A DNA stretch of 8,855 nucleotides from Burkholderiaceae bacterium (GTDB lineage Bacteria; Pseudomonadota; Gammaproteobacteria; Burkholderiales; Burkholderiaceae_D): assembly GCA_019752915.1 (NCBI GenBank), contig JAIELO010000398.1:1-8855 (forward strand), given 5' to 3'. Positions 5,430 to 8,855 of the stretch are shown here, piece by piece. Under the pieces are notes generated by a model. The model was not told the origin of the DNA, made no database searches, and saw only the letters and a list, made by a program, of their open reading frames with translations. The stretch's first letter is position 1. The number at the start of each line of letters is the position of its first letter. A program made the translations under genes and the position numbers.

Positions 5430-6359
5430 ATGACGATTAGCTATAGTAAGAAGCTGCGCGTACTGCCGGCGGCGCTGGTGTTGAGTTTGCTGGTGGTCGC
5501 TTGCAGTTCGGTGCCCGTCAGTACCAGTCAGCTGGACCGCGCCCGTGGCGATTATGTGGCGGCGCAGAATGATCCGGCAGTCGCCAGTTCGGCTCCGCTG
5601 GAGTGGCGTGCTGCCAGTGAGGCGCTGGACCGCGCCAACAACGCGGCCAGCCGCCGCGAACGCAGCGAAGCGATCGATCAGCTGGCCTATCTGGCGCAGC
5701 AGAAAATTGCAACCGCGCAGGAAGTGGCGCGCCAGAAGCAGGCTGAAGCCAGTGTGGCGCAGGCCGGGCAACAGCGCGACGCCTTGCGTCTGCAACAACG
5801 CACGGCGGAGGCAGATCAGGCACGTAGTGCTGCCGATCGCGCCCGAAGTGCTGCCGAACAGGCGCGCAGTGCGGCCGAGCAGGCCCGGGCGCAGGCCGCG
5901 GCTGCCACCGGCAGTGCGCGCGAAACCGAAGCCCGTAATGCCGCGCTTCAGCAGCAACTGGCTGACCTGCAGGCCAAGCAGACCGAGCGCGGTATCGTGA
6001 TTACCCTCAACGATGTGCTGTTCCAGATTGATCGCGCCGAGCTCAGTCCGGACGGTATGCGCACCGCGCAGAAGCTGGCCGATGTGCTGACGCAAGCGCC
6101 TCAAAGCGTGGTGCTGATTGAAGGCTTTACCGATAGCACCGGTTCGGCCGACCATAATCTGCAGCTTTCGCAGCGGCGTGCCGATGCCGTGCGCGCGGCG
6201 CTGGTGGGGCTGGGTGTGCCACAGGAAAAGATCACCACGCGTGGCTATGGCGAGGCATATCCGGTGGCCAGCAATGTCGATGCACCGAGCCGTCAGCTAA
6301 ATCGTCGGGTAGAAATTGTCATGTCGCAAAATGGCGCACCGATTGCCAGTCGTCGCTAA
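5430..6359 (+). CDS. OmpA-family lipoprotein with N-terminal DUF4398 domain
   Basis: A 309-residue precursor with a signal segment (about 9-24) and a possible lipobox VVAC (Cys25). Residues about 33-108 form a second DUF4398-like helical domain (EALDRANNAASRRERSEAID and onward). A coiled-coil region about 110-187 contains four consecutive 7-residue units of the QARSAAE type (codons 5817-5900). The C-terminal OmpA-like domain (about 188-298) carries GFTDSTG with Asp235 and LSQRRADAV with Arg250, equivalent to E. coli OmpA Asp271 and Arg286, which hold the diaminopimelate of peptidoglycan, and ends RQLNRRVEIV. It most likely tethers the outer membrane to peptidoglycan by a helical arm. AGGAG 6 nt before the ATG at 5430 rules out the in-frame GTG at 5427. 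Confidence 0.9.
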   Translation: MTISYSKKLRVLPAALVLSLLVVACSSVPVSTSQLDRARGDYVAAQNDPAVASSAPLEWRAASEALDRANNAASRRERSEAIDQLAYLAQQKIATAQEVARQKQAEASVAQAGQQRDALRLQQRTAEADQARSAADRARSAAEQARSAAEQARAQAAAATGSARETEARNAALQQQLADLQAKQTERGIVITLNDVLFQIDRAELSPDGMRTAQKLADVLTQAPQSVVLIEGFTDSTGSADHNLQLSQRRADAVRAALVGLGVPQEKITTRGYGEAYPVASNVDAPSRQLNRRVEIVMSQNGAPIASRR

Positions 6360-6376
6360 CGAGGGGAGTGTGCATC

Positions 6377-6913
6377 ATGAATGAGAATACGGAATCCCAC
6401 GCCGGCGGTATCGATGTCAACGCGATTCGCGCGGCGGCACGCAATCTGAAAGACGGTGCAGTGACGGCCGGCTATCAGGGCGATCGTGTCGCCGTGCTGG
6501 CCATGCTCAACGATGCGCTGGCTACCGAACTGGTCTGCATATTGCGCTACAAACGCCACTACTACACGGTCACAGGGCGCGAGCATGCGCCCATCAAGGC
6601 CGAGTTTCTCGAACACGCCCTGCAGGAGCAGGAACATGCCGACTGGCTGGCCGAACGCATCGTCCAGTTGAATGGTCAACCTGATTTCAATCCGGCAACA
6701 TTGCTCGCACGTAGTCATGCCGAGTATGATGTCTGTGAGGATGTGCAATCGATGGTGCAAGCCAATCTGATCGCCGAGCGGGTAGCGATAGAATCCTACC
6801 GGCAGATGGTGGCGCAGATCGGCGACAGCGATCCCACGACACGGCATTTGCTGGTCAAAATCATGGCCGTCGAGGAGGAGCACGCTGACGATATGCGCGA
6901 CCTGCTGGAATAA
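6377..6913 (+). CDS. Ferritin-like (bacterioferritin-type) protein lacking the haem ligand
   Basis: A 178-residue four-helix ferritin-like protein. A complete set of di-iron ligands can be placed against E. coli Bfr: Glu51 (LATELV), Glu84 and His87 (EQEHADW), Glu134 (IAERVAIES), Glu166 and His169 (VEEEHA), matching Bfr Glu18, Glu51, His54, Glu94, Glu127 and His130. The haem-binding Met52 of Bfr is replaced by Gln85, so I predict a non-haem protein. It probably oxidises and stores iron or scavenges peroxide in the cytoplasm. The N-terminus is about 30 residues longer than Bfr. The in-frame GTG at 6368 lies inside the ribosome site; ATG 6377, 8 nt after AGGGGAG, is preferred. It follows the OmpA gene by 17 nt. 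Confidence 0.85.
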   Translation: MNENTESHAGGIDVNAIRAAARNLKDGAVTAGYQGDRVAVLAMLNDALATELVCILRYKRHYYTVTGREHAPIKAEFLEHALQEQEHADWLAERIVQLNGQPDFNPATLLARSHAEYDVCEDVQSMVQANLIAERVAIESYRQMVAQIGDSDPTTRHLLVKIMAVEEEHADDMRDLLE

Positions 6914-6914
6914 T

Positions 6915-6939
6915 GCAAAATTGGTATTTTGCTGTACAG
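6915..6939. promoter_or_regulatory. AT-rich inverted repeat plus CTGTACAG palindrome in the operon's largest gap
   Basis: Just after the ferritin stop codon, GCAAAAT (6915-6921) and ATTTTGC (6926-6932) form a perfect 7-bp inverted repeat around TGGT. It is followed by the 8-bp palindrome CTGTACAG (6932-6939). A possible promoter overlaps it: TTTTGC (6927-6932), 16 nt, CATACT (6949-6954). This could be a secondary promoter or operator for the downstream YqjD/YqjE/YqjK-like genes, or an mRNA processing or stability hairpin. The sequence does not decide between them. Confidence 0.35.
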
Positions 6940-6974
6940 TGAAGACTTCATACTACCGGAATAGGAGCTAAATC

Positions 6975-7277
6975 ATGCTGGAACAAAACATCAGTACCGT
7001 GAACAACGACGTGAAAACGCTGGTCAAAGATGCGCAGGCATTGTTCACCGCCGCCACGGCGCTGACGGGCGAAAAAGCCGACGAATTGCGTGGTCGCGGT
7101 ATGCGCGCACTCGATTCGGCGCTGGCCAAAGCGCAGGAAGCGCAGCAGAGTGCCATCGCTGCCGGCAAAGAAGCGGCCAAACATGCCGACGAGTACGTCA
7201 AAGAAAACCCATGGCGTTCGATCGCTGCCGCGGCGGGTATCGGTCTGCTGATCGGTGTCATCATCGGTCGCAAGTAA
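6975..7277 (+). CDS. YqjD/ElaB-family (DUF883) membrane-anchored protein
   Basis: A 100-residue protein with the hallmark layout of the ElaB/YqjD family: a long amphipathic, Ala/Lys-rich helix (about 5-75), the signature YVKENPWRS (74-82), and a single C-terminal membrane helix rich in Gly (83-98) ending in GRK. In E. coli YqjD is a stationary-phase inner-membrane protein that binds ribosomes through its cytoplasmic part; whether this homologue does so is untested. AGGAG lies 7 nt before the ATG. It precedes the YqjE-like gene by 6 nt, the same order as in the E. coli yqjD-yqjE-yqjK cluster. Confidence 0.9.
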   Translation: MLEQNISTVNNDVKTLVKDAQALFTAATALTGEKADELRGRGMRALDSALAKAQEAQQSAIAAGKEAAKHADEYVKENPWRSIAAAAGIGLLIGVIIGRK

Positions 7278-7283
7278 GCCATC

Positions 7284-7664
7284 GTGACAGAGTCTTCTCA
7301 ACGCCCGCCCGGCCTGATCGCTTCGCTGGGCAATGTTGCCCGCAATAGCCTCGGGCTGCTTCTGACGCGGCTGGAACTGGCCGCGCTGGAATTGTCCGAA
7401 GTGCGCAATCACTTGCTGTTGCTGGTGCTGGTGTTCGCGCTGGCGGTGGTGGCGGGGTGTTTTGCGCTGGCCTATGCCACGGTGACCATTGTGTATCTGG
7501 CGTGGAACGTGCTGGGCTGGCTGATCCTGCCACTGATGACGGGCGTGTTTCTGGTGCTGGCGCTGGGCCTGGTCCTGTATGCGCGGCGTCTGATTCGTAG
7601 CGGCAAGCTGTCAATGCCGGCCACCATGGCGGAGCTGAAATCAGACCGCGATATGCTGCTATGA
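7284..7664 (+). CDS. YqjE-like phage-holin-superfamily membrane protein
   Basis: A 126-residue protein with an N-terminal amphipathic segment (about 10-40; LLLTRLELAALELSEVR is characteristic of the YqjE/holin-X group), two membrane helices (about 43-68 and 76-100) and a basic, hydrophilic C-terminus. Databases often label such proteins 'phage holin family', but the context is a chromosomal stress operon. The start is a GTG only 6 nt after the stop of the YqjD-like gene, with no strong Shine-Dalgarno, suggesting translational coupling. Confidence 0.85.
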   Translation: MTESSQRPPGLIASLGNVARNSLGLLLTRLELAALELSEVRNHLLLLVLVFALAVVAGCFALAYATVTIVYLAWNVLGWLILPLMTGVFLVLALGLVLYARRLIRSGKLSMPATMAELKSDRDMLL

Positions 7665-7675
7665 GGGGAGGGGCG

Positions 7676-8047
7676 ATGAGCAAGGAAGCACAAGCTGCCG
7701 CTCTGGCAGCCGAGAAGCAGCGATTGATCCGCGAAGGCGAGTTGTACCGGATCAAGGTGGTGCATGCCAAAGCCTTGGTTGGCAATGCCTTGCAGCCGGA
7801 TGCACTGGTGCATGGCGCTGTCGAGCATGTAGTGTGTCTGGCGCAATCGCGGCTGGGCGGACTGCTGCAACCGGGTGGTTTGCAAGGGCTGGATGTGAAA
7901 TGGCTGATGCCGTATGCACTCACCGTCGGCTCCTACATCATGCGCAAGCGTATGCTGAAGCCGGCGCTGGTGCTGACGCTGGCAGCCGGTGTGGCCGCAG
8001 CCTGGGTACGGCGGCGTCGAACGGGCACGCCTACCGAGCAGGAATAG
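7676..8047 (+). CDS. YqjK-position hypothetical membrane protein
   Basis: A 123-residue protein that I do not recognise with certainty. Its place after YqjD- and YqjE-like genes is that of E. coli yqjK. The N-terminus (1-50) is a charged helix (AAEKQRLIREGELYRIKVVH), the middle (51-75) is Gly/Leu-rich, and a C-terminal hydrophobic segment (about 96-111) ends in four Arg, suggesting a cytoplasmic protein with a C-terminal membrane anchor. An ATG at 7661 overlaps the previous stop but has no ribosome site, while GGAG lies 5 nt before the ATG at 7676, so I chose 7676. The operon's terminator follows 6 nt after the stop codon. Confidence 0.75.
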   Translation: MSKEAQAAALAAEKQRLIREGELYRIKVVHAKALVGNALQPDALVHGAVEHVVCLAQSRLGGLLQPGGLQGLDVKWLMPYALTVGSYIMRKRMLKPALVLTLAAGVAAAWVRRRRTGTPTEQE

Positions 8048-8053
8048 AGTTTG

Positions 8054-8077
8054 AACGCCGCTTTTGCGGCGTTTTTT
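8054..8077 (+). terminator. Intrinsic terminator of the six-gene operon
   Basis: AACGCCGC (8054-8061) pairs perfectly with GCGGCGTT (8066-8073) around a TTTT loop, and the stem runs into six consecutive T (8072-8077). It lies between the YqjK-like gene and the patatin gene, and separates the operon from it. Confidence 0.93.
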
Positions 8078-8092
8078 CGTTGGAGTTTGCAG

Positions 8093-8855
8093 ATGAGTAA
8101 AACGGGCGATGCATTAAATCCGGCACGTATGCGGGTGGTACTGGTGTTGCAAGGCGGTGGTGCCCTGGGAGCGTATCAGGCCGGGGTGTTTCAGGCCATG
8201 CACGAACACCATCTCGCGCCGGACTGGATCGTTGGTACCTCGATTGGCGCGATCAATGCCGCGATTCTGGCCGGTAATCCGCACGAAACCCGGCTGGCAC
8301 GGCTCAGGGAGTTCTGGGAGGGCGTGGCGCACCGCGATAGTTATGATATGCGCCGCGTGTCCGATCAGCAGCGCCGCTCGAACGTCTTGCTGCAAACCTG
8401 GGATACGCTGCTGCGTGGCGTGCCGGGTTTTTTCCGGCCACGCTGGCTCAGCATGTTCCCGCTGGGGACAGCGGTGGCGCCCGAACAGGCCAGTTTTTAT
8501 GACACCAGCGAACTCGGCACAACGCTGAATCGCCTGATTGACTGGGATTATCTGAACCAGCCGGGCGGTATGCGCCTAACCGTGAATGCGCTCAAGGTCA
8601 CCTGCGGTACTTTGCGCAGTTTCGATAACCGCCAGCTCACCATTAATGCCGATCACATCCGTGCCAGCGGCGCTTTGCCGCCGGGCTTTCCCGCGGTGCG
8701 CGTTGATGGCGAGCTGTACTGGGATGGTGGTCTGTATTCGAATACACCGCTGGAAACCGTGCTCGATGATGGCGCCAACGTCGACACGCTATGTTTCATG
8801 GTCGATCTGTGGAGCGCCGACGGGCGCGAGCCGACCACGCTCGATGAAGTACAGA
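8093..8855 (+). CDS. Patatin-like phospholipase (DUF3734-type), N-terminal part
   Basis: Partial gene: 254 codons are visible and the frame is still open at the window edge. It encodes a patatin-family serine lipid acyl hydrolase. The oxyanion-hole loop GGGALGAYQ lies at residues 21-29, the nucleophile elbow GTSIGA has Ser50, and the catalytic Asp211 sits in WDGGLYSNTPL, giving the complete Ser-Asp dyad. ASGALPPGFPAVRVDG (191-206) just before it is typical of the bacterial patatins that carry a C-terminal DUF3734 domain, which would lie beyond the window. There is no signal peptide. GGAG lies 7 nt before the ATG at 8093. It lies behind the strong terminator with only 15 nt between, so a promoter of its own is not obvious; it may depend on read-through or on a promoter inside the upstream gene. 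Confidence 0.93.
   Translation, partial: MSKTGDALNPARMRVVLVLQGGGALGAYQAGVFQAMHEHHLAPDWIVGTSIGAINAAILAGNPHETRLARLREFWEGVAHRDSYDMRRVSDQQRRSNVLLQTWDTLLRGVPGFFRPRWLSMFPLGTAVAPEQASFYDTSELGTTLNRLIDWDYLNQPGGMRLTVNALKVTCGTLRSFDNRQLTINADHIRASGALPPGFPAVRVDGELYWDGGLYSNTPLETVLDDGANVDTLCFMVDLWSADGREPTTLDEVQ

Noticed and set aside
5088..6155. Long minus-strand open frame (355 codons) opposite the DUF4398/OmpA genes
   Set aside because: It is a shadow of the Ala-rich, high-GC plus-strand genes. The plus-strand products have clear domains, ribosome sites and lipoboxes; the antisense product has none.
7284..7664. Holin-like gene as a sign of a prophage
   Set aside because: It matches YqjE-type chromosomal proteins and lies in the YqjD-YqjE order; no other phage gene is present.

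Overview
The window is about 60% G+C. Its gene content (a branched-chain aminotransferase, an AsmA protein, a DUF4398/OmpA lipoprotein pair, a YqjD/YqjE pair, a patatin of the DUF3734 type, and a Crp/Fnr regulator ending in a Cys-x-Cys-Tyr tail) suggests a betaproteobacterium. The lineage is inferred from protein style only; no rRNA or tRNA is present. Nothing looks like a phage, transposon, CRISPR array or recently acquired island.

Layout. (a) 1-678 (+): 3' end of a class IV aminotransferase, probably IlvE. (b) 707-853 (-): a 48-residue Lmo0937-type membrane peptide that the supplied ORF list was too coarse to include. (c) 991-1581 (-): a membrane-anchored glycine-zipper protein, divergent from (d) 1693-2442 (+): a Crp/Fnr-family regulator. 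(e) 2474-2698 (-): a small OsmB-like glycine-zipper lipoprotein. (f) 2822-4831 (-): an AsmA-family protein. (g) 5016-8047 (+): six closely spaced genes ending at a strong intrinsic terminator (8054-8077). They encode two DUF4398 lipoproteins (the second with an OmpA peptidoglycan-binding domain), a ferritin-like protein, and a YqjD/YqjE/YqjK-like trio. (h) 8093 to the window end (+): a patatin-like phospholipase, cut by the window edge.

Main observation. A 14-bp inverted repeat close to GTRCGYTAGCGWAC occurs four times (977-990, 1645-1658, 2817-2830, 4941-4954), always in or at the edge of an intergenic region. The copy at 1645-1658 lies between divergent genes, so the four copies can serve five transcription units: the Lmo0937-type peptide, the glycine-zipper protein, the Crp/Fnr gene itself, the OsmB-like lipoprotein and the six-gene operon. 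In all five orientations a -10-like hexamer begins exactly 22 nt after the repeat, which would centre the repeat near -41.5. That is the classical class II activator position for Crp/Fnr proteins. The simplest model is a local, autoregulated envelope-stress regulon controlled by the Crp/Fnr protein encoded in its midst. The repeats and spacing are read directly from the sequence; the link to the regulator is inference.
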